From assembly GCF_046630445.1 (NCBI RefSeq), contig NC_092341.1, positions 7,070,001 to 7,134,000 of the forward strand: a stretch of DNA of 64,000 bases. The letters run 5' to 3'. The position numbers and the translations under genes were made by a program. Origin of the DNA: Rutidosis leptorrhynchoides (Eukaryota; Streptophyta; Magnoliopsida; Asterales; Asteraceae). The notes beneath the pieces were generated by a model that did not search any database, was not told where the DNA came from, and saw nothing but the letters and a program-made list of their open reading frames with translations. Positions 1 through 10,116 of the stretch are shown here, piece after piece; the first letter of the stretch is position 1, and every line of letters starts with the position of its first letter.

Positions 1-865
1 GCAACAACCAAAAACCGCAATTAATGTTCCTCATTCAATGCATACAAGTCATAAATGCAATTAAATGATTTGGCAACCAAATTACATGAACGGTATGCCG
101 TTTCGAAGGTAATTAAGCATACAACACAACCTAACACTTACAATTAACATTATCAAGCATTTAATGCATCAAGATTCAATTTACTTCTATCAAACCCTAA
201 CCCAAAATCACAAATTCAACAATCATGATTATGAAACTAATCCATGTCAACCTACATACCAATTTGAAGCTAGTGATGTTAGGAACACAATTTAAACATG
301 AACTTTCATCATCAAACAACATATGATCATCCAAAATTCAAGAACCACACACCAAAATTCAAGTTCATGCTAGTTACACTAAAACAACGAGATCGAGCAT
401 ATAAATCATATATTCATGTTAGATTTGAGCCATAGACATTAATTAACACTTTTATAAGTTAAAAACATCAAGAACACAAAATCTAGTGATTTTAGAAAGT
501 TACCCAAATGAGATGAAGTTGGTATGGAATCGAAGAGGAGATCACGAGGAGTTCAAATATGTAATTTGTTTGGCAAGACGACCGCTAGCTCGATTTTGGA
601 TGATGAATCTTTGTATGGAAGTTGAGAGAAAAGTTGAAGTAGTAAGAGTGAAAGAGATGGGATTGAATGGATGAGAATGAGGGTTGACTCTTTGACCTAG
701 TCAAAAGTTTCAACCCTTGGCAAGTTTGGTCCCTCAACTTTAAACCGGGTGCGGAAATTACCTAAACGAGATAATTCAACGCAAAATAACGGGATGTGTT
801 ATAAACCTATAACGGAACTTAAATAGTTAAACGGAAAAGTAAACGGAAAAAGGCGGGATGTTACA
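1..865 (-). repeat. E1 3' LTR (partial)
   Basis: Direct repeat of 7211-8063. In element sense it begins TGTAACATCCCGCC at 865 and continues left past the window start, so about 1.4 kb of it is missing. It carries an extra 12-bp tandem unit (around 842-853) that the right LTR lacks. Confidence 0.95.
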
Positions 866-900
866 TTACCTACACCTTAAAAGAAATTTCGTCCCGAAAT
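866..900 (-). other. E1 polypurine tract and 3' leader
   Basis: In element sense, the stretch between the gag-pol stop and the 3' LTR contains the ATTTCGGGACGAAATTTC palindrome typical of plant chromoviruses, then a purine-rich stretch AAGGTGTAGGTAA directly abutting the LTR. This is the expected position of the plus-strand primer. Confidence 0.75.
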
Positions 901-3900
901 TTAAGTAGGCGTAGTAGTCGTTGTTTCTTCCTCGAGATCTTGCGTTTCCGAATTCACGAATAGATGAGGATACTTCCTTTGCATTTGATCTTGTCTTTCC
1001 CAAGTAAACTCGGGTCCTCTTTTGGCATTCCAACGAACCTTGACAATCGGAATTCGGCTTTGTTTCAATGTCTTGACGGAGGTGTCCACAATTTCAACCA
1101 GTTCCTCCACAAAATGAAGTTTGTCATCAATAGTAAGTTCTTCGAGAGGGATGACGATATCGGGTTCGGCAAGACACTTTTTCAAGTTAGATACATGGAA
1201 GGTAGGATGAACGGAGTTCAATTGAGGCGGAAGATCTAAACGATAAGCAACGGTTCCAATACGCTCCAAGATTTCGAAAGGACCAATATACCGCGGATTT
1301 AGCTTCCCGCGTTTCCCAAAACGGATTACACCCTTCCAAGGTGCGACTTTTAACATTACTCGGTCACCGACTTGAAATTCAAGATCGTTGCGTCGTTTGT
1401 CGGTATAGCTCTTTTGACGACTTCGGGCCGTCCTAAGCCTATCTCGGATTTGAACGATTTTCTCGGTGGTTTCGTGAATGAGTTCGGGTCCGGTGATTTG
1501 CACGTCGCCTACCTCGACCCAACAAAGAGGTGAACGACATTTGCGGCCATATAGCGCTTCAAAAGGTGCGGCTTTAATACTCGCGTGATAACTATTGTTG
1601 TAAGAGAACTCGGCGAGAGGTAAGTGCTTGTCCCAAGCTTTTCCAAAATCAACCACGCAAGCTCGTAACATGTCCTCTAAGGTTTGAATTGTACGTTCGC
1701 TTTGTCCATCGGTATGAGGATGATATGCGGTGCTCATGTCTAAACGCGTTCCCAACGCTTCTTGCAAGGTACGCCAAAATCTAAAAACGAAACGGCCATC
1801 TCGGTCGGAGATAATCGATAAAGGTACACCGTGTCGGGCTATGATCTCCTTAATGTAAAGTTGTGCAAGTTTCTCCATTTTGTCCGTTTCTTTCATGGCA
1901 AGGAAGTGTGCGGATTTGGTGAGACGGTCAACAATAACCCAAATGGTATCATAACCGCCCATCGTTTTTGGTAGCTTGGTGATAAAATCCATCGTTATCC
2001 TTTCCCACTTCCATTGCGGGATTTCGGGTTGTTGAAGTAGTCCGGACGGTCTTTGGTGTTCGGCTTTGACCTTGGAACATGTCAAACACTTGGAAACATA
2101 AGTAGCTACGTCCCTTTTGATGTTCGGCCACCAATATAGTTGTTTAAGGTCGTGGTACATCTTATTGGCACCGGGGTGAATCGAGTATCGTGACTTATGG
2201 GCTTCATCTAAAATAAGGCTTCGTAGGTCCCCATAACTAGGCACCCAAATCCTTCCGGCGTAATATCGGAGTCCGGTCTCCCTAATTTCGAATCGAGAGA
2301 CGAGAATGTTCAAGAGCTCGTGTGAAAGGTTTTCATCCTTGAGAGCCTCATCTTGGGCTACCCGAATTTGGCTATTAAGGTTTGTGTGGATGGTGATGTT
2401 TAAGGCTCGGACACGAAGAGGCACCGCTCTTTCTTTTCGACTTAAAGCATCGGCTACTACATTTGCCTTCCCGGGATGGTAACGAAGCTCGCAATCGTAA
2501 TCGTTTAAGGTTTCAATCCACCTTCGTTGTCTCATGTTTAGTTGCTTTTGATCGAAAATGTGTTGGAGGCTTTTGTGGTCGGTAAAGATAGTACTCTTGG
2601 TCCCATAAAGATAGTGTCTCCACATTTTAAGTGCAAAGACAACGGCTCCGAGTTCGAGATCATGTGTCGTATAGTTTCGTTCATGAATTTTGAGTTGTCG
2701 AGAAGCATAAGCAATGACTTTCGTTCGTTGCATCAAGACACACCCAAAACCATGTTTCGAGGCATCACAATATACAACAAAGTCATCATTGCCTTCGGGA
2801 AGTGACAAGATAGGAGCGGTGGTTAGCTTCGTTTTCAAGATTTGGAATGCGGATTCATGTTCGGTCGCCCAAATGAATTTCTTTCCCTTGTGAGTCAATG
2901 CGGTTAGAGGACGTGCAACCAAAGAGAAGTTTTCGATGAATCTACGATAGTACCCGGCGAGACCCAAAAATTGACGAACGTGAGTAGGAGTAGTAGGAGT
3001 CTCCCATTTGCTAATGGCTTCGATTTTCGTTGGATCGACTTTAATACCTTGGTCACTTACAACATGACCAAGAAATTGAACTTCCTTTAACCAAAATTCA
3101 CACTTGGAGAATTTGGCATAGAGTTGTTCTTGTCTTAAAAGTTCAAGCACAAGTCGGAGATGTTGTTCGTGCTCTTCTTCATTTTTAGAATAGATTAATA
3201 TGTCATCAATGAACACAATAACGAATTTATCGAGATACGGTTTGCACACGCGGTTCATAAGATCCATGAACACCGCCGGTGCGTTAGTGAGACCGAAAGG
3301 CATGACAAGGAATTCATAACTACCATAACGAGTCCGGAAAGCGGTTTTGGAGACATCTTCCCCTTTAACCCTTAGTTGATGATAACCCGAGCGGAGATCG
3401 ATTTTCGAATATACACAAGACCCTTGTAGTTGATCAAAGAGGTCATCGATGCGAGGAAGAGGATATCGGTTCTTAACCGTCAATTTATTTAGTTCACGAT
3501 AATCAATGCACATTCGTAGGGATCCGTCTTTCTTTTTAACAAACAAAATCGGAGCGCCCCAAGGTGAATGGCTAGGTTGGATGAAACCACGATCAAGTAG
3601 TTCTTGGATTTGACTTTGCAATTCTTGCATTTCAGATGGAGCGAGTCTATATGGTGCACGCGCTACGGGTGCGGCTCCCGGAATAAGATCGATTTGGAAT
3701 TCAACCGGTCGATGAGGCGGAAGACCCGGCAATTCGTCGGGAAATACATCGGAATAGTCACTAACAATTGGCACATCATCGATGTGCTTCTCATCGGACT
3801 CGACTTTCTTAACGTGAGCAAGGATCGCAAAACAACCCTTACGGAGTAGTTTTCTAACTTTAATACTCGAAACGAGGTTGAGTCCGGTGCAACTCTTATC

Positions 3901-5379
3901 GCCATAGACGATCAAAGGTTCACCATTCTCGATAGGAATTCGGATTGCGTTAAGATCACAAAGAATGTGAGATTTCGTTTTGACTAACCAATTCATACCG
4001 ATTATTACATCAAAGCTTCCTAGTTCCATGGGTATCAAGTCAATTTCAAATTCCTTACCCAAAATTTTCAAAGTACACCCCCGGTAGTATGTGTCGGCAC
4101 TTAAGAGTTTTCCGTCGGCCACTTCGATGGAATAAGTAGTATCTAAAGGGTGTGGTGGAGTGCAAAGGGTAGGAGCTAAAGTCTTGGACACAAAACATTT
4201 ATCGGCACCCGAATCGAATAAGCAAGTAACATAAGAGTTGTTGAGAAGAAACGTACCCGTGACTAGTTCGTTGTCATCTCGGGCTTCCTCGGTGTTGATG
4301 TTAAAGGCTCGGCCTCGGTTGTTGGGGTTGGTTTTCTTTTTCGGGCATTCGTTCTTATAATGGCCCGTTTGGCCACATTCGTAACAAGTGACCGTTTTTG
4401 GAGGATTGGGCCCCTTTCGAGCGACGGGGGCGGTGCTTGTGCAATTGTTGGCCCTATGACCAACTCCTTGGCAACGGTGACAAATTAGCTTGTTACATTC
4501 GCCGTAGTGATGTTTGTGGCACTTGTTGCACAAAGGTAAGTTTCCGACATAACCCTTCTTGCCGTCGTTGTTGAAGGGCTTTTTGGTGAAGGTGTTGTCG
4601 TTGTAGTTAGTTGAGGGAGTGGCTTCCCATTTCCTTTTGTTGCCACCCGACTTGTCCTCGGCCTTAGGAGCCGGTACTACGATTTCGTCAACCGTTTCAA
4701 TTAATTGGCGAGCCATGTTCATAGCGGCTTGATGAGTAGTGGGTTTGGATGACATCACCCCTTGTTTGATGCTTTTTGGAAGACCGAGCATGTAGAGCTC
4801 AATCCTTTGAGATTCGGGGTTAACAAGATTAGGACACATCAAGGATAGTTCGGCGAAGCGTTGATTATAAGCCTTAAGATCGTTTCCGACCGCTTTCAAA
4901 GCTCTTAGTTCTTCCTCGAGCTTTCGGGTTTCTTCGCGCGGAAAGTATTCGACAATCATCTTTTCTTTCAAATCGGCCCAAGAGAGGGCATGAGCTTCAT
5001 CGGTACCCACCGATTGAACATAGGTGTTCCACCAAGTGAGAGCAACACCGGAGAACGTGTGGGTGGAGTATTTGACCTTGTCTTGATCCCGACAACCGCT
5101 TATGCTAAAGACGGCCTCGGTTTGTTCAAACCAACGAGTAAGCACAACCGGTCCACCGGTTCCATCATAAGTGTGAGGTTTGCACCCCATGAAAGCTTTG
5201 TAGGAGCATCCCTCGTTTGAGTTACCGGCCCCATTGTTGTTGTTGTTGTTGTTGTGGTTGTTGTTATTGTTATTGTTGTTGGAAGAGTGACCGGCCATGG
5301 CCGCATCTACGGCGGTAGCTATCATCCGTTCGAGAGCTTGTTCGGGAGTTTCATTGCGGCGTACACGACGAGGAGCCAT
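901..5379 (-). CDS. E1 gag-pol polyprotein, intact, 1492 aa
   Basis: A single uninterrupted frame encoding all retrotransposon functions. Asn-rich N-terminus (about 34-49), then the capsid-like gag domain (about 60-230). The nucleocapsid holds CCHC knuckles at about 300-313 and 332-345, preceded by a C/H-rich [12 protein letters not shown] segment. The aspartic protease has DSGA at 389-392. Reverse transcriptase runs about 590-770 with the catalytic FIDD box at 723-726. RNase H shows the acidic set D872, E909, D934, D977. Integrase has an HHCC finger (H1061, H1068, C1098, C1101) and a D-D-35-E triad (D1131, D1192, E1228). The C-terminus (about 1395-1475) looks like a divergent chromodomain, which in chromoviruses steers integration to particular chromatin. 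The ATG at 5379 is preceded by non-coding leader. All catalytic residues I looked for are present, so the protein may be functional. Confidence 0.95.
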   Translation of the reverse strand: MAPRRVRRNETPEQALERMIATAVDAAMAGHSSNNNNNNNNHNNNNNNNGAGNSNEGCSYKAFMGCKPHTYDGTGGPVVLTRWFEQTEAVFSISGCRDQDKVKYSTHTFSGVALTWWNTYVQSVGTDEAHALSWADLKEKMIVEYFPREETRKLEEELRALKAVGNDLKAYNQRFAELSLMCPNLVNPESQRIELYMLGLPKSIKQGVMSSKPTTHQAAMNMARQLIETVDEIVVPAPKAEDKSGGNKRKWEATPSTNYNDNTFTKKPFNNDGKKGYVGNLPLCNKCHKHHYGECNKLICHRCQGVGHRANNCTSTAPVARKGPNPPKTVTCYECGQTGHYKNECPKKKTNPNNRGRAFNINTEEARDDNELVTGTFLLNNSYVTCLFDSGADKCFVSKTLAPTLCTPPHPLDTTYSIEVADGKLLSADTYYRGCTLKILGKEFEIDLIPMELGSFDVIIGMNWLVKTKSHILCDLNAIRIPIENGEPLIVYGDKSCTGLNLVSSIKVRKLLRKGCFAILAHVKKVESDEKHIDDVPIVSDYSDVFPDELPGLPPHRPVEFQIDLIPGAAPVARAPYRLAPSEMQELQSQIQELLDRGFIQPSHSPWGAPILFVKKKDGSLRMCIDYRELNKLTVKNRYPLPRIDDLFDQLQGSCVYSKIDLRSGYHQLRVKGEDVSKTAFRTRYGSYEFLVMPFGLTNAPAVFMDLMNRVCKPYLDKFVIVFIDDILIYSKNEEEHEQHLRLVLELLRQEQLYAKFSKCEFWLKEVQFLGHVVSDQGIKVDPTKIEAISKWETPTTPTHVRQFLGLAGYYRRFIENFSLVARPLTALTHKGKKFIWATEHESAFQILKTKLTTAPILSLPEGNDDFVVYCDASKHGFGCVLMQRTKVIAYASRQLKIHERNYTTHDLELGAVVFALKMWRHYLYGTKSTIFTDHKSLQHIFDQKQLNMRQRRWIETLNDYDCELRYHPGKANVVADALSRKERAVPLRVRALNITIHTNLNSQIRVAQDEALKDENLSHELLNILVSRFEIRETGLRYYAGRIWVPSYGDLRSLILDEAHKSRYSIHPGANKMYHDLKQLYWWPNIKRDVATYVSKCLTCSKVKAEHQRPSGLLQQPEIPQWKWERITMDFITKLPKTMGGYDTIWVIVDRLTKSAHFLAMKETDKMEKLAQLYIKEIIARHGVPLSIISDRDGRFVFRFWRTLQEALGTRLDMSTAYHPHTDGQSERTIQTLEDMLRACVVDFGKAWDKHLPLAEFSYNNSYHASIKAAPFEALYGRKCRSPLCWVEVGDVQITGPELIHETTEKIVQIRDRLRTARSRQKSYTDKRRNDLEFQVGDRVMLKVAPWKGVIRFGKRGKLNPRYIGPFEILERIGTVAYRLDLPPQLNSVHPTFHVSNLKKCLAEPDIVIPLEELTIDDKLHFVEELVEIVDTSVKTLKQSRIPIVKVRWNAKRGPEFTWERQDQMQRKYPHLFVNSETQDLEEETTTTTPT

Positions 5380-5803
5380 TGTTCCTTCAAAACAAAATAA
5401 TACCGTTGGTTAGTATTCTAAATAATACTAACCGTGATATGGGATAAAGATAGAGAGAAAATTATCCTTGACCCGCCTTAAATTCTTTATGTCATAATGT
5501 CGGTATGTTCATATGAGTCACCGTAATATAATTTCCGGGAATTATATTACCCTAATTCATATGTGCATTCGACATTACATCATATAGTCAAGGTGGCGTG
5601 TCAATTAAATTATATAACGCAAGATTTAGATAGAATAAGAGTAGATACGAGTAGAAGAGTTAGAGTATAAATGCACAATTTGTCAAGTAATTCCTATGTC
5701 AAGTCTATATGCCGGTTGTAGTCTAGACTCACCAATGTACCCTAAGACTCGGGGTTGACACCAATGAACTCTAAATCCCTACAACCAAAGCTCTGATACC
5801 ACT
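5380..5803 (-). other. E1 5' leader with primer binding site
   Basis: Untranslated leader between the 5' LTR and gag. The 12 bases at 5790-5801 read TGGTATCAGAGC in element sense, complementary to the 3' end of initiator methionine tRNA, the standard primer of plant Ty3/gypsy elements. Two bases separate it from the LTR end. Confidence 0.9.
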
Positions 5804-8063
5804 TGTAGCGACCCCGACAAATCGTCAAATGACGGCGTCATCTACGTATGGTCCCATTACATGGTCGTAAGTCTTTATAACAAAGTTTGACCGAAAAGTA
5901 TGTCGCATTCATTTCATAAATAAGGGTATTTCAAAGTTTACAAAAGTAGTTTCCATAACAAGTACATAACAATGTTTAAAGTTTGTATGAAACACGTGCG
6001 ACACGATTAAAAGTAGTCAAAAAGACGTTCCACGTAAGCAAGTATACTCGACATCCAATGCAAGTATCAAGTAGTATGAGCGGAAGCATGTATCACCTAA
6101 GTTCAAGGACCTGAGAAAAACATAGAGAATCTGTCAACGAAAACGTTGGTGAAATCATAGGTTTAAATAAGTAAAAGAGTAATAGTAAGTTGAACCACAA
6201 GATTTGCAACATCGATAAAGCCATAGTACATTCTAAAAGTTAATATTCACGAGCACCCAATTATCAAAGCTTAACGTTCCGTCCGTTGAATACCCCATCA
6301 ATTAGTGCTAGAACAACACTGTTCCCGAAAATATATTTCATTCGTAAACGGTAGCGAACCGTTTGAATGAGGGTTTGTCAAACCCATATGGCCATATAAC
6401 ATAAGTTCTCGCTTACACCATCTGATGTAACTAATGATAATCGGATTGAGGATTTTCGTTCTAAACTCGTATGTAGAATGTTTGTTTTCCCGTTCTTGTG
6501 TTCACTTAGTTCAAAAGAATCGTTTATGCTTTCTCATCCCAAAAGTAAGTTTAAAAGAGTAAAAGTGGGACTATGATCTCACCTTGTATGCACGAACCAA
6601 AAAGTACTTCGACAAGTCACGTGTGCAAAGAATAATGCTAGTCTTGACCTAAACAAATAGGTTGTATCAATAACGATAGTCACGAAGGGTCAAAGATGTT
6701 CAATTAGTCCTATGGCTCGTTACGACTCGATTAATATAGCATGTGAAGCAAATTGTCAAGTTTCATGCAAGATACAAGTATAAAAGTATGTTAGGAAGAT
6801 TGCAAAAATCATTTGGTTAAGTTTGACAAAAAGTCAAACTTTGGTCGGTCAAAGTCAACGAAAAGTCAACACGTTCGGGTCGTGTCCCGAACTATTTTTC
6901 TGAGGTTTTTAATCATGTATGAGCATGTTAGGACAAGTTACATGTGAATCGGAGGTGCGTAGCATAGCAAACATTATTCGAAATTTGACCATGTTGGACA
7001 GACCCAAACGGCGCGCCGCGCGGGTATATGGCGCGCCGCGCGGGTACCTGTGCAGAGAATTCTGGCAGTTTTTCAAAGTGTGCACGAACCAAAACCTTTT
7101 CTAACACAACTCTTGACCCGCAAACTCTTATAACGCCTATCATACATCGTTGGAAAGGTATTTTGACGAGTAAAACAACTAAACACATATCATCAATCAA
7201 ACTTCCACTTGCAACAACCAAAAACAGCAATTAATGTTCCTCATTCAATGCATACAAGTCATAAATGCAATTAAATGATTTGGCAACCAAATTACATGAA
7301 CGGTATGCCGTTTCGAAGGTAATTAAGCATACAACACAACCTAACACTTACAATTAACATTATCAAGCATTTAATGCATCAAGATTCAATTTACTTCTAT
7401 CAAACCCTAACCCAAAATCACAAATTCAACAATCATGATTATGAAACTAATCCATGTCAACCTACATACCAATTTGAAGCTAGTGATGTTAGGAACACAA
7501 TTTAAACATGAACTTTCATCATCAAACAACATATGATCATCCAAAATTCAAGAACCACACACCAAAATTCAAGTTCATGCTAGTTACACTAAAACAACGA
7601 GATCGAGCATATAAATCATATATTCATGTTAGATTTGAGCCATAGACATTAATTAACACTTTTATAAGTTAAAAACATCAAGAACACAAAATCTAGTGAT
7701 TTTAGAAAGTTACCCAAATGAGATGAAGTTGGTATGGAATCGAAGAGGAGATCACGAGGAGTTCAAATATGTAATTTGTTTGGCAAGACGACCGCTAGCT
7801 CGATTTTGGATGATGAATCTTTGTATGGAAGTTGAGAGAAAAGTTGAAGTAGTAAGAGTGAAAGAGATGGGATTGAATGGATGAGAATGAGGGTTGACTC
7901 TTTGACCTAGTCAAAAGTTTCAACCCTTGGCAAGTTTGGTCCCTCAACTTTAAACCGGGTGCGGAAATTACCTAAACGAGATAATTCAACGCAAAATAAC
8001 GGGATGTGTTATAAACCTATAACGGAACTTAAATAGTTAAACGGAAAAAGGCGGGATGTTACA
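5804..8063 (-). repeat. E1 5' LTR (2260 bp)
   Basis: Full LTR bounded by TG at 5804 and CA at 8063 on the plus strand. It contains short spurious frames only. A GC-rich 17-mer, GGCGCGCCGCGCGGGTA, occurs twice with a 20-bp period at 7010-7026 and 7030-7046, a striking island in AT-rich sequence. The LTR should carry the element's promoter and polyadenylation signals; I could not place them exactly. Confidence 0.93.
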
Positions 8064-8129
8064 TGAAGCTAGAAAAGAACGGAATTCCTCTTCATTCATA
8101 TTCACGGTGTGTCGAGTAGTCGGTGCCAT
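8064..8129 (-). pseudogene. E3 gag N-terminus, cut by E1
   Basis: Open frame starting with ATG at 8129 and running 22 codons to the E1 junction (MAPTTRHTVNMNEEEF, then RSFLAS). The start is similar in style to E1 gag (MAPRR...), and its place downstream of a leader fits a gag start. It is too short for homology alone; the call rests on position, the Met-Ala-Pro start and the E1 break. The target duplication tgaag (8064-8068) lies in these codons. Confidence 0.55.
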
Positions 8130-8261
8130 TTCCTTCAAAATAGTCAAATGGAACAAGTTAATCATACAGAATATTAAGAGTAGTTAATAGTATTTCGTAG
8201 CATAATATGAACTCATTTATAAAAGCTTTTTCTTCATATTAGCGTTTTATAAGTTTAAATT

Positions 8262-8278
8262 CGGGTAGTACCTACCCG
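8262..8278. other. Inverted-repeat motif copying the 3' polypurine tract
   Basis: CGGGTAG-TAC-CTACCCG, a perfect 7-bp inverted repeat with a 3-bp spacer. In element sense the neighbouring 15-mer TTAACGGGTAGGTAC (8282-8268) is identical to the sequence directly before the 3' LTRs of E2 (ending at 49912) and of the LARD (ending at 53906). A related copy sits in the LARD interior at 56017-56033. It may be a second plus-strand priming site or a scar of recombination. Confidence 0.7.
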
Positions 8279-8470
8279 TTAAGTTCATACTTAGTAGCTA
8301 ATATACAATTCAACTACTACAATTCTATATGAAAAACTGATTGTAATAATATTTCGCGTTCAAACTTTTATACAATATTTTACAAACTTACAATACCGCT
8401 TATTTTACATAAAGCATGAAATATAGCACACAATAACTTTGATACAAGATAGTTGTGAAGATAATTCTAG

Positions 8471-9154
8471 CTAGTACACAAGTCGTTCAGCAAAGGCAAT
8501 AAAGACACGTAATTCATACGTCCAGAAACAAGTCATGCATTCTGGTTTTACTAGGACTACTTCCCATCCTTGGTCTTGTGGAACATAACCGTTATGGCCG
8601 TTGATAAGACAGCGTGTTGTAACGTCGTCAAAGGGACGAGGGTTACGTAATGACCAACAATCTCGTAATAACCTAAAAACCTCATTTCTTACCTCAATTA
8701 CCGACTCCGTCACTTGTGGGAACGTTTTGTTTAATAGTTGTAGCCCGATGTTCTTGTTCTCACTTTGGTGAGAAGCGAACATTACTAAACCATAAGCATA
8801 ACATGCTTCTTTATGTTGCATGTTAGCCGCTTTTTCTAAATCACGAAGTCCTATATTCGGATATACTGAGTCAAAATAATTTCTTAACCCGTTGCGTAAA
8901 ATAGCATTTGGGTTCCCCGCAATATATGCGTCAAAGTAAACACATCGTAACTTATGGATTTCCCAATATGATATCCCCCATCTTTCGAACGAAAGCCTTT
9001 TATAAACCAAGGCATTCTTGGAACGTTCTTCGAATGTCTTACAAACTGATCTCGCCTTAAATAGTTGTGCCGAAGAATTCTGACCGACTCTAGACAAGAT
9101 TTCATCAATCATGTCTCCGGGTAGGTCTCTTAAAATATTGGGTTGTCTATCCAT
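8471..9154 (-). CDS. F-box-like protein inside retroelement E3 (227 aa)
   Basis: Intact frame. Residues about 6-50 form an F-box (LRDLPGDMIDEIL followed by a KARSVCKTF-type stretch), the domain that binds SKP1 in SCF ubiquitin ligases. Residues about 78-135 (GNPNAILRNGL ... LEKAANMQHKEACYAYGL) resemble the Sel1-like helical segment seen in plant F-box proteins of the At1g67623/At2g35280 type. The C-terminus has a Cys/Trp-rich patch (CMTCFW). It lies in sense with E3, between the primer binding site and gag, 138 bp after the acidic ORF and without introns. It is probably a captured host gene now expressed from the LTR. Whether it still works in ubiquitination, or protects the element, is not shown by sequence alone. 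Confidence 0.75.
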   Translation of the reverse strand: MDRQPNILRDLPGDMIDEILSRVGQNSSAQLFKARSVCKTFEERSKNALVYKRLSFERWGISYWEIHKLRCVYFDAYIAGNPNAILRNGLRNYFDSVYPNIGLRDLEKAANMQHKEACYAYGLVMFASHQSENKNIGLQLLNKTFPQVTESVIEVRNEVFRLLRDCWSLRNPRPFDDVTTRCLINGHNGYVPQDQGWEVVLVKPECMTCFWTYELRVFIAFAERLVY

Positions 9155-9292
9155 TTTGTGTTTTTATACTGTAAAATAGACAAGAGTTAGATTCATAAAA
9201 AAAAATACTTATTAATACAAGCAATTTTTACATATATCATAAAGCATAAGCACACTATATTACATATATTACACCACACGAATACAACTATC

Positions 9293-9907
9293 TTATTCCG
9301 ACTCGCTTGTTTCTTCTTCTTCGGTTTTGGTTCGTTTTGCCAAGTTTCTAGGGATATATGATGTTCCCCTAATACGAGCCATCATTTTCCACATTGGTTT
9401 AGAAAAACCTGGTGCTTTAGAGGTTCCCGGGTCATTGTTACAACTTAAGGACTTCGGGGGTTGACGATACATATAAAGTTCATCGGGGTTGGAATTAGAT
9501 TTTTCTATTTTTATGCCCTTTCCCTTATTATTTTCTTTTGCCTTTTTAAATTCAGTTGGGGTAATTTCTATAACATCATCGGAATTCTCGTCGGAATCCG
9601 ATTCATCGGAGAATTGGTAATCCTCCCAATATTTTGCTTCCTTGGCGGAAACACCATTGACCATAATTAACCTTGGCCGGTTGGTTGAGGATTTTCTTTT
9701 ACTTAACCATTTTATTATTTCCCCCACCGGTTCTATTTCTTCATCCGGTTCCGATTCTTCTTCCGGTTCCGATTCTTCTTCCGGTTCCGACTCTTCTTCC
9801 GGTTCCTCTTCGGGAACTTGTGAATCAGTCCACGAATCATTCCAATTTACATTTGACTCTTCATTATTATTAGGTGAGTCAATGGGACTTGTTCTAGAGG
9901 TAGACAT
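9293..9907 (-). CDS. Acidic Ser/Glu-rich protein in retroelement E3 (204 aa)
   Basis: Intact frame with no family I recognise. Residues about 30-62 are tandem EEESEP hexapeptides, encoded by an 18-bp repeat around 9737-9800. A second acidic stretch (SDESDSDENSDD) lies near residue 100. The last 35 residues are basic and then acidic (RNLAKRTKTEEEETSESE). No membrane segment or signal peptide is visible; overall it looks like a disordered nuclear or chromatin-associated protein, which is inference. It is the first ORF downstream of E3's primer binding site and is followed by the F-box-like ORF in the same orientation. Its unbroken frame despite simple repeats suggests selection or recent origin. 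Confidence 0.6.
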   Translation of the reverse strand: MSTSRTSPIDSPNNNEESNVNWNDSWTDSQVPEEEPEEESEPEEESEPEEESEPDEEIEPVGEIIKWLSKRKSSTNRPRLIMVNGVSAKEAKYWEDYQFSDESDSDENSDDVIEITPTEFKKAKENNKGKGIKIEKSNSNPDELYMYRQPPKSLSCNNDPGTSKAPGFSKPMWKMMARIRGTSYIPRNLAKRTKTEEEETSESE

Positions 9908-10116
9908 CTATCACATAATATCAAACGCGTTAAGAGATTAATATATCACATAATATTCACATGTTAAAAATATATAGTTTCCAACAAAATTTGTTAAGCA
10001 ATCATTTTTCAAGTAAACACGGTCGAAGTCCAGACTCACTAATGCATCCTAACAAACTCGATAAGACACACTAATGCAAAATTCTGGTTCTCTAAGACCA
10101 ACGCTCGGATACCAAC
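9908..10116 (-). other. E3 5' leader with primer binding site
   Basis: The site at 10103-10114 reads TGGTATCCGAGC in element sense, the initiator-Met primer site with one mismatch (A to C). Two bases separate it from the LTR. The sequence just inside it (10025-10102) aligns with the LARD leader at 57000-57077, including the shared words ccagactcacta and ctaagaccaacgct. Confidence 0.8.

Larger units (their letters stand above)
1..8063 (-). mobile_element. E1: young Ty3/gypsy chromovirus, left LTR cut by window edge
   Basis: A near-complete LTR retrotransposon on the minus strand. Reading right to left: 5' LTR (5804-8063), primer binding site (5790-5801), intact gag-pol (5379-901), polypurine tract, and the first part of the 3' LTR (865-1). 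LTR ends follow TG...CA. The part of the left LTR in the window matches 7211-8063 almost base for base; I noticed one substitution (C at 16, A at 7226) and one 12-bp indel near 842. An intact reading frame plus near-identical LTRs indicates a very recent insertion. The right flank (8064-8068, tgaag) should be the target duplication, but its partner lies outside the window. E1 sits inside the gag start of E3. The C-terminal chromodomain-like segment and pol order point to the Tekay/Del lineage. Confidence 0.95.

Noticed and set aside
486-674. 62-codon plus-strand frame, identical at 7696-7884
   Set aside because: It is the same stretch of the E1 LTR in both copies; antisense to the element, no recognisable domain, so duplication explains the identity rather than conservation.
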